Of a DNA stretch of 64,000 nucleotides, positions 23,353 to 34,630 are shown in pieces. The first letter of the stretch is position 1. Each line of letters opens with the position of its first letter. Source of the DNA: Crotalaria pallida (taxonomy: Eukaryota > Streptophyta > Magnoliopsida > Fabales > Fabaceae). The stretch lies in contig CM075650.1 of the NCBI GenBank assembly GCA_037953625.1, forward strand, positions 127,719,706 through 127,783,705, given 5' to 3'. The position numbers were made by a program, and so were the translations under genes. The notes beneath the pieces were generated by a model, which was not told where the DNA came from, made no database searches, and saw only the letters and a list, made by a program, of their open reading frames with translations.

Positions 23353-24697
23353 TGATTTGGGTCTAACATATGATGTTTTAGAGCTTAATTTGACTCCCTT
23401 TTGCTTAGTTTTGGCTTGTTTCTTAAGTGTTTTAGGTAGATTTTGTTTAGTTTTTAATTAGTTAGGAAATTTTATTCCCTTGAACGTTTTGATCCGTTTT
23501 GGGTATGTTTCATGTACTTTTGGGAGCTAAATTGGACAAAATAACATTGGAATTGAAAAGAGCATAAAAGGACCTCGAAAATGTCACAAGAACGGAGAAA
23601 AACGGAGCCACGTCAAGTGTCACACGCCCAGGCGTGCTGTTGCCTAGGCGCGCTAGCAGCGGAGGAAAATAGATCATCAGAGTTTGCGCGCCCAGGCGCT
23701 GGACCCAGCGTGCCCAGGCGCGCGTGCATCGCTGAAAAAGAAGGCATCAGACCTGCCGCGCCCAGGCGCGTGTCACCCGGTCCAGGCCCAAATCAACTTA
23801 ATTTCCTGATTTCTGAGGGGATTTGCTTAGTTTTTAGATTATTAATTAGGATTTAGATTAGAGAGGGAGATTACACACGAATTTACAGAGAGAAATTGCA
23901 TTGAGAAGAGCATTGGAGATCAACAACGGAGGGATCCGGTTGAAGATTGAAGAATTTCAGATTTGCTAGGATCATGGGTTCTTCTTCTTTTCATTGTTTT
24001 CAATTTTAACTATGTGTAACTAAACCCTTTGTTAGGAATTTGATGGATTTGCATGGTTCATGATTAGTTTATGAAATTATGAATTGATGTTTTCCCTTTT
24101 ATTCAATTGTTTGATTGAGTTTTAATTACAAACCATAGAATTGGCCACTTTATGTTTTGTTTTGGGTTTCTAGTTCTTCAATTGAAAAATTAGGATTAGA
24201 ATAGACCTTGCAATCAAACATTATAATCATCCAATTTGTAGGGATACTTTTGGGAATTATATAACTAATTAATTTCATAGATCTTAATTAATGACTAATT
24301 GGTTGGTAATTTATTAAGGAATTAAGGGGTTCCAATTGAATAGGAAACACAATTATTAAAGGGATTTAGTAATTGTTACTGCTGGAATGTTGTTGAATAA
24401 ATTAGGAAAACAGAAATTCATAATTAATAAACTAGGTCCTGCAATGAAATCATATTCCTAACGCTTTTCCCATCTTACTTTCAATTAATTAATTCAGATT
24501 TAGTTTTGTTTTTAAATCAGTATTTAGTTGTTCTAAATTCATTCTAATTCTCAATTTAATTAGATTTTTCAGATTTCATTAATAGTTAGGAATAAGGTAG
24601 AAATTATTGAACACAATTTACAATCCCTGTGGGACGATATCCGGTCTTAACCGACTGTATTACTATTCGATCTAGTATACTTGCTAGATAGTGAACA
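23353..24697 (+). repeat. 3' LTR of element C, complete
   Basis: 1345 bp, TGATTTGGG...GTGAACA. Contains a GC-rich island of GCGCGCCCAGGCGC-type palindromes at 23620-23790, unlike the AT-rich surroundings. Confidence 0.9.
23618..23792 (+). repeat. GC-rich palindrome island in the LTR of C
   Basis: At least five imperfect copies of a word built from CGCGCCCAGGCGCG within 175 bp, set in DNA that is otherwise about 35% GC. D has an equivalent in its LTRs and a third island at 38515-38620. Confidence 0.75.
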
Positions 24698-24742
24698 ATA
24701 GACTAAAGGTAGAAATGAATTTGAGGGTTGTAGGACTCATAT

Positions 24743-24749
24743 ACTTACC
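24743..24749 (-). promoter_or_regulatory. strong 5' splice-site-like sequence in the LTR of E
   Basis: The minus strand reads TTTTG/GTAAGTATATG, matching the plant donor consensus well. It is proposed as the donor of a leader intron whose acceptor is at 31085. The preceding exon has one 9-codon upstream ORF inside a hairpin (24875-24896). Confidence 0.45.
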
Positions 24750-25022
24750 AAAATCCGAGCTCAAAGTAAGCTCTAGACTTCGGTTTCTGGACTTGACAGC
24801 AAACAACACCAAACTTTCGAGCTTCGATTCTTCCTCCTCACGAAGCCTCAACTCACAATCTATGTGTATTTGTAAAGCTCATGATGTGAGCTTTACAATG
24901 GTGTATTACTCTCAATTTAACACTCAAAATCAAACGAGAACGAAGGAGATGAAATTGAGAACCCTAACTTCGAATTCTTGAAGCAATTCGGCCAAAATGG
25001 TCGATTTCCTTCAACAATCGGC

Positions 25023-25029
25023 TTAAATA
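25023..25029 (-). promoter_or_regulatory. TATA-like element in the 3' LTR of E
   Basis: The minus strand reads TATTTAA, followed about 270 bp later by a strong splice donor. The right LTR lacks this segment. Confidence 0.4.
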
Positions 25030-25481
25030 GTTGTTTCTATTGATCATGCATGGCGACACGAAGACCCTCATCGTGTCCTCCAAGTGTTTTCGTGTCAACG
25101 AATGAAAATCGTTGAGTGTTGACTCATCAAACGCACTAACTCGAGCAACACTACCCAGAATACTCGAGTATTCTCAGAAATAGCCGAGTCTTTTGACTAA
25201 TTTTTGAAAAATAAATATTTTAATTCCATTCCATCCCAAAACTTTATAATATTACTTCTAGGTCCTAAACCAGGGACTAATATGCAAAAACCCTATTTTT
25301 ACATATTATTAATTATTAAAATATTTCTCATGCATTTCACTTAGTACATGCACACACATAATCACATATTTAATCTAAATTAATTATATAAAGGAATATT
25401 TATAATTTAAGAAAATAATTTTGAATAACTTTCATGATTATAATTTCATTACATCAGGAAATGAAAATTTGGGGTGTTACA

Positions 25482-25495
25482 CTACTCCCCCACTT
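25482..25495 (-). promoter_or_regulatory. polypurine tract of E
   Basis: The minus strand reads AAGTGGGGGAGTAG and abuts TGTAACACCCC. Confidence 0.8.
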
Positions 25496-25523
25496 AATAG
25501 GAATTTCGTCCTCGAAATTCAAC

Positions 25524-28500
25524 CTACGTAAACAACTCAGGATAATCTCCACGTATCTTATTTTCTAATTCCCAAGTTGCTTCATATACATCTCCGCTTT
25601 TCCAAATGACTTTGACCAGCGGAATCTCCTTTCCTCTAAGCTGCTTCACTCTTCTATCCTCAATTCTAACTGGGCAAGCCTTAAAGGTTAGGTTTTCTCG
25701 TAGGGTTAGGTCATCAGGGAGAATCTGAAGGATCGAGGTTGGATCATGCACATACTTTTTCAATTGGGAAACATGAAAAACATTGTGCAAATTGGATAAG
25801 GATGGTGGTAGAGCTATTCGATAAGCTACAGGGCCTACTTGTTTAAGGATTTGGTAGGGTCCTATAAACTTATGCGAAAGCTTTTGAGGTTTCAAGGCTC
25901 TACTTACTCCCTTCATTGGTACAATCCTAAGGAATACATGGTCACCTTCTACAAACTCTAGAGGTCTTCTCCTCTGATCAACATAACTTTTCTGACGACT
26001 CTGACCAGTCTTGATTTTCTCTTGAATCATTCGAATCTTTTCAGTCGTCTGCTGTACTACATCAAGACCAAGATGCAAGTTCTCCCCCACTTGGAACCAA
26101 CATAGCGGGGTTTGGCACTTTCTTCCATACAATGCTTTGAACGGTGCCATTCCAATACTTGCATGATACCCATTGTTGTATGTGAACTCGGCGAGTGGCA
26201 AAATCTGATCCCAACTTCCTTGTTCTTCCAATGCACAAGCTCGCAGAATATCTTCCAAAGTTTGAATGGTCCTTTTCGTCTGCCCATCTGTCTGAGGATG
26301 ATATGCTGAACTCATCTTCAACCTTGTCCCCAGGGCTTGATGTAGACTTAACCAAAACCTTGACATGAACCTCGGATCGCGATCAGAAATGATACTGGAA
26401 GGTACCCCATGCAATCGTACCACCTCCTTGATATAAAGTTGGGTAAGCTTCTCCAAAGAATAACGCATATTCACCAAAATGAAATGTGCCGACTTAGTCA
26501 AACGATCCACAATTACCCAGATTGCATCATGGTTTGCAACTGTCCTTGGTAATCCTGTCACAAAATCCATAGAAATACTATCCCACTTCCATTGCGGGAT
26601 ATCCAAGGGTTACAATTTTCCTCCAGGCTTCTGGTGCTCTATCTTAACCTTCTGACAGATTAAGCAAGAAGCTACATAATTTGCTACGTCTTTCTTGAGA
26701 CCCGACCACCAGAACATGCTCTTCAAATCTTGATATATCTTGGTTGATCTTGGATGAATACTCATCTGACTCTTATGTGCTTCATCCAAGATTAATCTCC
26801 TAATTTTCGGATTCTTTGGTATACAGATTCTCATTTTGGAACGAAGAATTCCATCCGATCCTTCTAAGAAATGTGGCTCCTTTCCTCCTATCATCAACTC
26901 TCTCTTCTCCTTTAGTTCTTCGTCCTCTCGTTGCAATTCACGAATTCGAGCCAAGAATTCGTTAGAGATTTGCAGCATACCCATCTTAATATAGGTCGGT
27001 TCCACTTGCATAACTAGACTCAAATCCCGAAACTCTTCAACCAATGCAGCCTCTTTAATCATCATCGCACTAACATGAATCACTTTACGACTCAGAGCGT
27101 CTACCACCACGTTGGCCTTACAAGGATGGTAATGAAGCTCAAAATCATAATCTTTCAAAAACTCCATCCACCGACGCTACCTCATATTCAATTCATTCTG
27201 ATCAAACAAATACCTCAAACTCTTATGGTCATTAAATACTCTGAATATAGTGCCATAGAGATGATGTCTCCATATCTTTAGAGCAAATACTATAGCAGCA
27301 AGCTCCAAATCATGAGTAGGATAATTCACCTCGTGAATTTTTAATTGACGAGATGCATAGGCCACAAGCTTTCCTTCTTGCATCAATACACTTCCGAGTC
27401 CTTGCTTCGATGCATCACAATACACCTCATACTCCTTGTGAGGGTCAGGTATGATCAACACTGGTGAGGATGTTAATCTTTCCTTCAGCATTTGGAAACT
27501 TTTCTCGCACTTCTCATCCCAAATGAATGGTTGATCCTTCCGAGTCAACTTTGTAAGAGGTAGTGCGATTTTGGATAATCCTTCAATAAATCTCCTATAA
27601 TAACCAGCCAGTCCTAAGAAACTTCGAACTTCAGTGACTGACTTAGGCTGAATCCACTGTAGAACTGAGTCAACTTTAGCTGGGTCTACAGCTATACCTT
27701 CCTATGAAATTACATGCCCCAAAAACTTAACTTCCCTTAACCAAAACTCACACTTGGAAAGTTTGGCATAGAGTTGCTTCTCCTTTAAGATCTTCAATAC
27801 TATCTAGAGATGTTCGGCATGCTCCTTCAGATTCTTAGAATATATCAGGATATCATCAATGAATACCACCACAAATGAATCCAGATATGGTCTAAAAATC
27901 ATGTTCATGTAATCCATGAAAATAGCTGGTGCATTAGTCAATCCGAACGGTATTACCACATATTCATAATGTCCGTGTCGAGATCGAAATGCAGTCTTAG
28001 GAACATCTCCCTCCTTAATCCTGATCTGATGATACCCAGATCTCAGATCTATCTTAGAAAACACCGAAGCTCCCCTGACCTGATCCATGAGATCATCAAG
28101 CCTTGGAAAAGGATACTTGTTCTTTATTGTCACCTTCTTCAACTGCCTGTAATCTACACACATTCTCAGGCTTCCGCCTTTCTTCTTAACAAATAAAACT
28201 GGAGCTCCCCAGGGTGATACACTTGGTCTAATAAGTTGCTTCTATAGTATCTCCTCTATCTGCTTCTTCAATTCGACCATTTCGGGTGGTGTCATTCTAT
28301 AAGGAGTAATAGAAATGGGACCAGCTCCGGGAATCGACTCAATTCCAAACTCAATCTCTCTCTTTGGTGGCAATCCTGGCATCTCCTCTGGGAATACTTC
28401 TGGAAAATTCTGAACAACCGGAATCTCCTCAATAGACCTTTCTTCTTTCTTTGATCCAACGGCGAAGAACAAACAAAGATACTTTTCTGGAGTTGGATGC

Positions 28501-29852
28501 TTATATAAGATTGTCTTCTTATCACAGTCAATAACCACATGGTTACTAATCATCCAATCCATGCCCAGAATCACATCCATTTGGGCCAAAGGTAGGAAAA
28601 TCAAATCTACCCGAGACACTCGGTCTAACACCTGAACTCTACAATTAAAGCAAATCTTCGAAGCAATCACAGGAGGATTAGTAGGGGTTTCTACCCTAAG
28701 GCAAAAGGGTGACTCAGACACTGGTAACTTTAAATGATTCACACATTCAAAAGAAATAAATGAATGAGTGGCTCCTGAATCGAATAAAATCTTACAAGGT
28801 TGATCATTAAGCAGATAATTACCTTGCACGAGTCCTGGAGTCTGATTAGCTTCAATACCACTGAGAGTGAAAACCCGTCCTTGTATCATTGGCTTCTCAG
28901 CAGATTCTCTTGGGTTGTTCCTCCGTGGTTCCTTACAATCACGAGAAAAATGACCAAGTTTCCCGCAATTGTAGCATCCATTGTTGGTCCAACAAAACTT
29001 CCCAAAATGATGACGTTTGCATTTCTCACAATAAGGAACATTATTGTAAGAACTATTTCTGTCACCATGCACCATCTTACCCTTTCCTCGATTCTTATTG
29101 GAATAGGGACCCTTATGACGGTTATCATTGCCCTTTCTCCTCTGTGGTCCATACCCCTGTTGTTCCTTCTTCCCTTCCACAAACTGCAAAGCCTCAGCCT
29201 TCTTATCGTCCTCATACATTCTACACATGTCTACCAACATGGGAAAACTCTGAATCTTTTGATAACTGAACACCGATTTCAACTCCGGTCTCAGTCCTCC
29301 TTCAAACTTAACACATTTACTCCTTTCATCAGGGTTCATCTAATAATAAGGAGAATACTTCATCAGTTCTTCAAATCTTGCAGCGTATTCACCCACACTC
29401 ATGCTGCCTTGCTTAAGTTGCAAAAATTCAACTTCCTTCTTTCTTCTTATATCTTCCGGAAAGTACTTGTTCAAAAATTTCTCCATAAATACTGCCCAAG
29501 TTATCTCTCTCCCTTCATGAGCCAATAACTGGGTAGTATGATTCCACCAGTAATCAGCTTCTCCTTCCATCATGAATACAGCATATGCTATCTTCTGAGC
29601 ATCAGAACATTCCAAGGTTCTAAAGATCTTGTCCATCTCCAAGATCCACTGATTAGCTTCTTCCGGTTTGAACCCACCAGCAAACTTTGAGGGATTACAG
29701 CTTCTGAAGTCAGACCAAGTCTTAGCTTCAGCAGCTGCTACATTAGCTGGTTGTGGTTGCTGATACTAATGTTGATTTTGCTGCATGTTTTCCAACACTG
29801 CAGTAATCCTATCCAACATTTCGTTCGTATGGTTTCTATAGCGGGCTGCCAT
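25524..29852 (-). pseudogene. Tekay-like gag-pol polyprotein with seven in-frame stops
   Basis: One continuous frame of about 1443 codons from ATG 29852. Stops lie at 29766, 29340, 28242, 27804, 27702, 27177 and 26610. Readable parts in order are Gag with a CCHC knuckle (CYNCGKLGHFSRDC), protease with LFDSGATHSFIS, reverse transcriptase with FIDDILIYSK, and RNase H with VYCDASKQGLG. Integrase follows, with a zinc-binding region, SDRDPRF and the GQTKRT segment in which the usual catalytic E is replaced by K. The end is a chromodomain-like tail (KEIPLVKVIW...ATWELE). F is an intact relative in the same frame layout, so the reading is secure. It cannot produce active enzymes. Confidence 0.9.
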
Positions 29853-30045
29853 AGTAGACCTGCACTATGGACTTAGGTCATTAAAGGTCTATCTAAGCTA
29901 TTGAATGTTATCTAGTTCTATTCTAGAGAAAGCATCAACAGGACCTAAGCTATATGAAATAAATCAAATAGCAAAGAAACTTTACTCATATGGAGAACCA
30001 TTCTAGCAGATCATGCTTGTGACGATCAAGAATCAGGACCATTAT

Positions 30046-30057
30046 GCTCTGATACCA
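30046..30057 (-). promoter_or_regulatory. primer binding site of E, tRNA-Met
   Basis: Minus-strand TGGTATCAGAGC, separated from the 5' LTR by seven bases. Confidence 0.8.
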
Positions 30058-30373
30058 CAAAAGGTGTGACACTCGTTCTTTACACAAAAATATCTATAGT
30101 TGAATAAAGATATAATATAGTTAATATGGACTTGATATGAATATAAAAGATGGTAAACAAAATTTTTCCATAGTACAAGAGAATTTACCATATTCTACGA
30201 TATGAAAGGAATCATTTATATCGTGGTACTCCAAAATATGTTTTTCATAAAAAGGTATTGAGATCTCGAATTCTTAAAATAAAGTACTTTTGAATAGAAG
30301 GAGACGACTTAACATCAGAGTATGCAGAAGAAAAATATGAACCTTGAGCTGATAAATATCAAACCAGTAGTCG

Positions 30374-30396
30374 AATATATATATATATATATATAT
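30374..30396. repeat. (TA)n microsatellite
   Basis: About 11 TA units within the LTR of E. Confidence 0.9.
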
Positions 30397-30667
30397 AATA
30401 GTGAACATAAAAGTAGCCAAAGTACATCCAGGTCCAAGTTGTGATAGCAAAGGTTTAAAAGGTACAAGTCCATAGAAATAAAAGATAGATCATCTCACTG
30501 AAATCTCTCAAAAATATATACAAAATAGATACAGAACAAAATATGAAATCTCAGCGATGGTCCAATGATCCTCCTCCATACCATGATCCTCCTCAGGTCT
30601 CCAGCATCAGCTCCACACGTCCCACATATCATGAACCGGTGGAGTGCCCGACTGGCTCTCCCTCGCT

Positions 30668-31081
30668 CTATGACTCCTCAGGGTCCTCCTCCTCCTCGTC
30701 CGACTGAGTCGGTGCCCTACCACTGGGCACTGGGTCAGCTGAAGGAGTCCCATGAACCGGACTCATCGGACTAGGCGAAGGAGTCTCCTCACGAATCACT
30801 CGGGAAGCAGAGGGATGGGATCTAGTAGCTGCAATAAAATGAAAAGTATGAAATCGACGAGATGGTCGAGCCGGGGGTGGTCCATGATAAGTATAAAACG
30901 GGGGCACATGTAGGGTATAGATAATAGGTATGCGGAACCTACAAGGACGAACACGAGCCAAAGGGTTGGGGTGATAGAGGGTCACCTCTACCTCCCCCTC
31001 ATAGGTGGCTCGATGGTCCTCGTAGTACCACACTCCACTAGGGAGTGGGCGTAACTCGATGCAAGCTAGATAGCGAGCCAT
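30668..31081 (-). CDS. LTR-encoded accessory ORF of E (unknown function), homologous to 44136-44621
   Basis: 137-residue ORF inside the 5' LTR, sense with the element. ATG 31081 lies 3 nt after an acceptor-like CCATTGTAG/GTG. The N-terminal 70 residues match the F protein (about 37 of 62 aligned residues identical by eye), sharing RPLPxGxW, EDHRA, YEGxVEV, HPNP, RIP and HxPP. The middle is proline- and arginine-rich. The last 12 residues are almost all D or E, as in F. No signal peptide, membrane segment or known catalytic motif is visible. It remains open although gag-pol of the same element has seven stops. I do not recognise the family. A nuclear or RNA-related accessory role would be a guess. 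Confidence 0.6.
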   Translation of the reverse strand: MARYLACIELRPLPSGVWYYEDHRATYEGEVEVTLYHPNPLARVRPCRFRIPIIYTLHVPPFYTYHGPPPARPSRRFHTFHFIAATRSHPSASRVIREETPSPSPMSPVHGTPSADPVPSGRAPTQSDEEEEDPEES

Positions 31082-31364
31082 CACCTACAATGGGCATAAG
31101 GGGTAAGCAATATAGTTCACATAATCAAATCAGCATAATTTAAAGCAGGTAAACAAATACATGTATCAAATAGTCCAGTAGTATGCACAACATATGAGCC
31201 AACCAATTTAGTTAATAACCAATCTCATTAATGATATGTCATGATGCTTGCACACTATCTCTCAAGTCCTGGGATTCTCCAACTAATGCTCTCATGCATG
31301 ACCATCCAAACAACCCGTATATGTGCTTCGAACGTATAGTGAACCTGCTCGGAATATAATCCAT

Positions 31365-31600
31365 AACGACACTACCAAAGTGTACGTCGCGTCAACAAGA
31401 CGTAAAAGCATCCCACCATGCTGCCCACATTACCAAAATGTGTCATCGAGCAAGCCACACGACTATGCCTAGAACATCCATAATATCAATATCGATGTGC
31501 ACATCTCGTCACCAAGACGAATACCCAACGTTCACAGCAACCAATGTTGGCCACATTACCAAAATGTGACTACAGGCAAGTCGTAACCAAATTGGTACTC
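31365..31600 (-). repeat. hairpin array with ACCA-type loops in the LTR of E
   Basis: Successive hairpins on the plus strand: ACACT-accaa-AGTGT, ACGTC...GACGT, AGCAT-cccacc-ATGCT, CACATT-acca-AATGTG, TCGTC-accaa-GACGA, CAACGTT...AATGTTG (one G-U) and CACATT-acca-AATGTG again. The last is TACC-aaatt-GGTA. Two loosely repeated blocks of about 130 bp. Confidence 0.7.
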
Positions 31601-31870
31601 CCAGAGTACGCTCCTCATGTTCCTCGAACATGACCAAATGATATGCTATCACCACATCACCATGCATGAATGCACACAAACATTCTATTTAAGGTTATTC
31701 ATTAATCTCATTATGTGCAACATGCAATTAATTCAACAATGCAATCACCAATGTAATTAAACACATCATATCTTCTTTTAGAACATGATTTATCCCTTAT
31801 AAGTGTCATTAGGTTTTAATTAAACTTGCTACAATTGAAAATAGTATTTTTCAGTGTTTTGACCAGAAAT

Positions 31871-32205
31871 ACTCGAGTCTTTTTCAAAATACTCGAGTAG
31901 TTCATCACTCTGTCCAGAATACTCGAGTGGTTCATCTAAGACTCGAGTAGATCATAAGATTACTGAAAAGTTTTAAGTAATTTCAGATTTGCCAAAATAC
32001 TCGAGTAACTTATGAGATACTCGAGTCGTGCATCAACCCAGAATACTCGAGTAGTTCATGCAGGACTCGAGTTGTTCATCAATATGGTTCATTTGTTTCA
32101 TCAATCAATACTCGAGTTTTGGCTCAGATACTCGAGTATGGTGCTATCAGCTACACTGATGCATCACGAAATACTCGAGTCTCAAGCTAAATACTCGAGT
32201 CTTGA
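31871..32205. repeat. cluster of twelve ACTCGAGT palindromes
   Basis: Twelve exact copies of ACTCGAGT, mostly preceded by AAT or GAT, in about 335 bp at irregular 15-50 bp spacing. Confidence 0.9.
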
Positions 32206-32898
32206 CTGACAGTAAACACTGAAAATTGGGTTTTTACATACCATTTTAATTTCTAGCCAAATTTATTCAAAACCAACGATCAACAGTTATATTCATGTAT
32301 AATAAACATGTTACAATACTGAAATTTCATCAAATTACAGCAAATCAAAACTGAGCATCAATTATGCATAAAAATCACATTTTGAGTAACTTAACATACC
32401 AAATTCAATTCTAATCACTTTTGGCATGAAAACAACTTGCATACAGTACACATGTAACATAACAAACTTGCTCAAATCAAAGTTAATGCTCAGAAAGGCC
32501 TCCAAGCCTTAAGTGTTTTCGTGCCAACGAATGAAAATCGTTGAGTGTTGACTCATCAAACGCACTAACTCGAGCAATACTACCCAGAATACTCGAGTAT
32601 TCTCAGAAATACGCGAGTCTTTTGACTAATTTTTGAAAAATAAATATTTTAATTTCATTCCCTCCCAAAACTTCTAGGTCCTAAACCAGGGACTAATATG
32701 CAAAAACCCTATTTTTACATATTATTAATTATTAAAATATTTCTCATGCATTTCACTTAGTACATGCACACACATAATCACATATTTAATATAAATTAAT
32801 TATAAAAAGGAATATTTATAATTTAAGAAAATAATTTTGAATAACTTTCATGATTATAATTTCATTACATCAGGAAATGAAAATTTGGGGTGTTACAG

Positions 32899-34263
32899 AT
32901 AGTATGTTCTAAAGATTCATTATTGCTTTTTAAATTTTCAATGCATTTTTCCAATTCAAGAACTTCCTCTTTATATTTCAAAACATTCTTTTTCAGTTTA
33001 ACATAACTTTGAGCAAGTTTCTTAAAATCAGATTGCATGTCAATATAAGCAGTATATAAATCTTCATAATCATCAAATTCGGATTCAGTATTGGATTCAG
33101 TATCGGAGGTTACCTCATTTCCTTGCTCGGTTGAAGTATGGCTTTGTGAAGCTTCTTCATCACATCTTCCAATTAAGCATAAGTTTGTCTCCTCATCATC
33201 TGACGAATCGATTCTGAAGTTTCATTTTCTTCTGGCGTATCCCAGACAATGTAAGCCCTTTTTGACTTGTAGTCCTTGCCTTTCTTTCTTTCATCACCAG
33301 TTTTCTTTTGTAGTTTGGGACAGTATGCTTTTATGTGTCTCGATTCACCACACTCATGGCATTTGATCTTATCATTCAAATTATTGCCCTTATGATGGAA
33401 ATATTTGGTCTATTTTCCTTTGCTTTTAAAATTTCTTTTATTTTTGAAAAACATTCCAAACTTTTTAACCATAAGACCAAAGGTTTCCTCATCAATTTCA
33501 AAATTTGAATCACTATCAGAAGAGTCTTTACTTACCTTGGAGGTCTTGGTAGAGGCCTTTAGAGAGATCCCCTTTTTCTTTTTGTCCGACTCTTCATGCA
33601 TAGTTAGACGTCCTAACTCCATCTCATGCTCTTGAAGTTTCCCGAAAAGTGTTGCTATGTCCATGGTATCCAAATCCTTTGATTCCATAATGACTGTGAC
33701 CTTTGGTTGTCATTCCCTACTTAAACATCTCAACACTTTGTTAATAACTTCAGAATTAAGGAAAGTTTTACCAATAACAATAAGATGATTTATAATATGA
33801 GTAAATCACGTTTGCTTGTCATTTATTGACTCATTAGGGAGCATGCGAAATAACTCATATACATGCATTAAAGTATTTAGTCTAGCTCGTCTAACCTCAC
33901 TAGTCCCTTCATGAGTAAGTTGAAGAATGTCACACATTTGTTTTACACTTTTGCAATGAGATACTCTAAAAAATTATCGTAAGACAAGGCATAAGTTATG
34001 ATGTTTTTGGCTTTTAAATCATAAGAAACTTTCTTTTTATCATCATCATTCCAACTTGCCTTTGGAACTTTAACAACTTCCTCACCTATTATCCTTTTAG
34101 GAATATAAGGACCATTTTCAATTGCATCCCAAATATCAATATCTATTGCCTCAATAAATATTTTCAACCTAGCTTTCCAATAAGCATATCCATCACCATT
34201 AAATAGTGGTGGACGGTTTATTGAAGAGTCTCCTTCACCTCCAAAACGATTGTTAGAGCTCAT
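32899..34263 (-). pseudogene. copia-type Gag of H, frameshifted and truncated
   Basis: Related to the Gag at 1461-3251 throughout. The opening is similar (GGEGDSS...RPPLFNGDGYAYWKAR). Frame changes near 33970 and further damage near 33800-33830 and 33390 break it. A CCHC knuckle (CHECGESRHIKAYC) is readable at about 33320-33361. A coiled-coil-like stretch (KKNVLKYKEEVLELEK) is cut off by insertion of E at 32899. Not functional. Confidence 0.85.
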
Positions 34264-34315
34264 GGTTTCCTAAGGATCTTTTCAAAAAAAATTTTACACT
34301 CGATCTTTCGACCGA

Positions 34316-34327
34316 GCTCTGATACCA
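34316..34327 (-). promoter_or_regulatory. primer binding site of H, tRNA-Met
   Basis: Minus-strand TGGTATCAGAGC, two bases from the LTR start at 34330. Confidence 0.8.
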
Positions 34328-34329
34328 CT

Positions 34330-34630
34330 TGTTGGAAACCAACAAGCGGCCTAACAATTTACTAGAGGGGGGTGAATAGTAAATGGAAGCAACAATATTA
34401 ATTTTTCGAATTTAATTGATATTAGCAATAGACAAGCTTACTGTTTTTGATCAAAATTAAGTTTCTGTCCTAAAATACTTGAACTACTCGATTAGTGCTC
34501 CAACTACTCGAGTAGTACGAGCTATTCCAAAGGCAGCTAACTAGAAAAGATTTTGCCCATGATTACCTCTCCAACATTCATATTTGGATCAGGTTTTCTG
34601 ATGAAGAAGACTCGAGCTAATCTAGTAGTT
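34330..34630 (-). repeat. 5' LTR of H, part before insertion of D
   Basis: Begins TGTTGGAAACC on the plus strand. Includes ACTCGATT and ACTCGAGT motifs at 34485-34520. D was inserted after TAGTT. Confidence 0.8.

Larger units (their letters stand above)
12120..24697 (+). mobile_element. Athila-like non-autonomous Ty3/gypsy element 'C', 5' LTR split by B and B'
   Basis: Pieces of the 5' LTR (12120-12621 and 19124-19393) match the complete 3' LTR at 23353-24697. A tRNA-Asp-type primer site follows the 5' LTR and a purine tract precedes the 3' LTR, giving plus orientation. The interior codes for an Athila-type Gag-protease with frameshifts and then only the last part of integrase. Reverse transcriptase, RNase H and most of integrase are missing. 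The element is inserted in the 3' LTR of E. The first 580 bp of its 5' LTR lie left of B, outside the window. Confidence 0.85.
24698..25481 (-). repeat. 3' LTR of E, 5' portion (rest lies beyond C)
   Basis: Matches the right LTR for 25084-25481 versus about 32512-32898. The part 24698-25083 has no counterpart in the right LTR, which appears to have lost it. Confidence 0.85.
24698..32898 (-). mobile_element. Tekay-like Ty3/gypsy chromovirus 'E', decayed
   Basis: Order on the minus strand: 5' LTR 30065-32898, tRNA-Met primer site, gag-pol pseudogene, purine tract, then 3' LTR fragment 24698-25481 cut by C. Its right flank is GATAG, inside the gag of H. Domain order Gag, protease, reverse transcriptase, RNase H, integrase and a chromodomain-like tail places it with Tekay-type chromoviruses. 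Seven in-frame stops show it is old, but the reading frame has not shifted. Confidence 0.9.
30065..32898 (-). repeat. 5' LTR of element E
   Basis: About 2.83 kb, plus-strand ends TGTGACACTC...GGGGTGTTACA. On the minus strand it holds, in order, ACTCGAGT motifs (32560-32640), a large ACTCGAGT cluster, a hairpin array, an acceptor-like site and an ORF. Compared with the left copy it lacks the promoter-bearing segment. Confidence 0.85.

Noticed and set aside
23581..23856. 91-codon ORF in the LTR of C
   Set aside because: It spans the GC-rich palindrome island; the frame is not kept in the equivalent region of D.
25524..29852. Treating the six readable segments of E as separate genes
   Set aside because: All are in one frame and match the intact gag-pol of F end to end.
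31871..32205. CRISPR-like regularly spaced repeats
   Set aside because: Repeats are 8 bp, spacing is irregular, there are no cas genes, and the DNA is eukaryotic.
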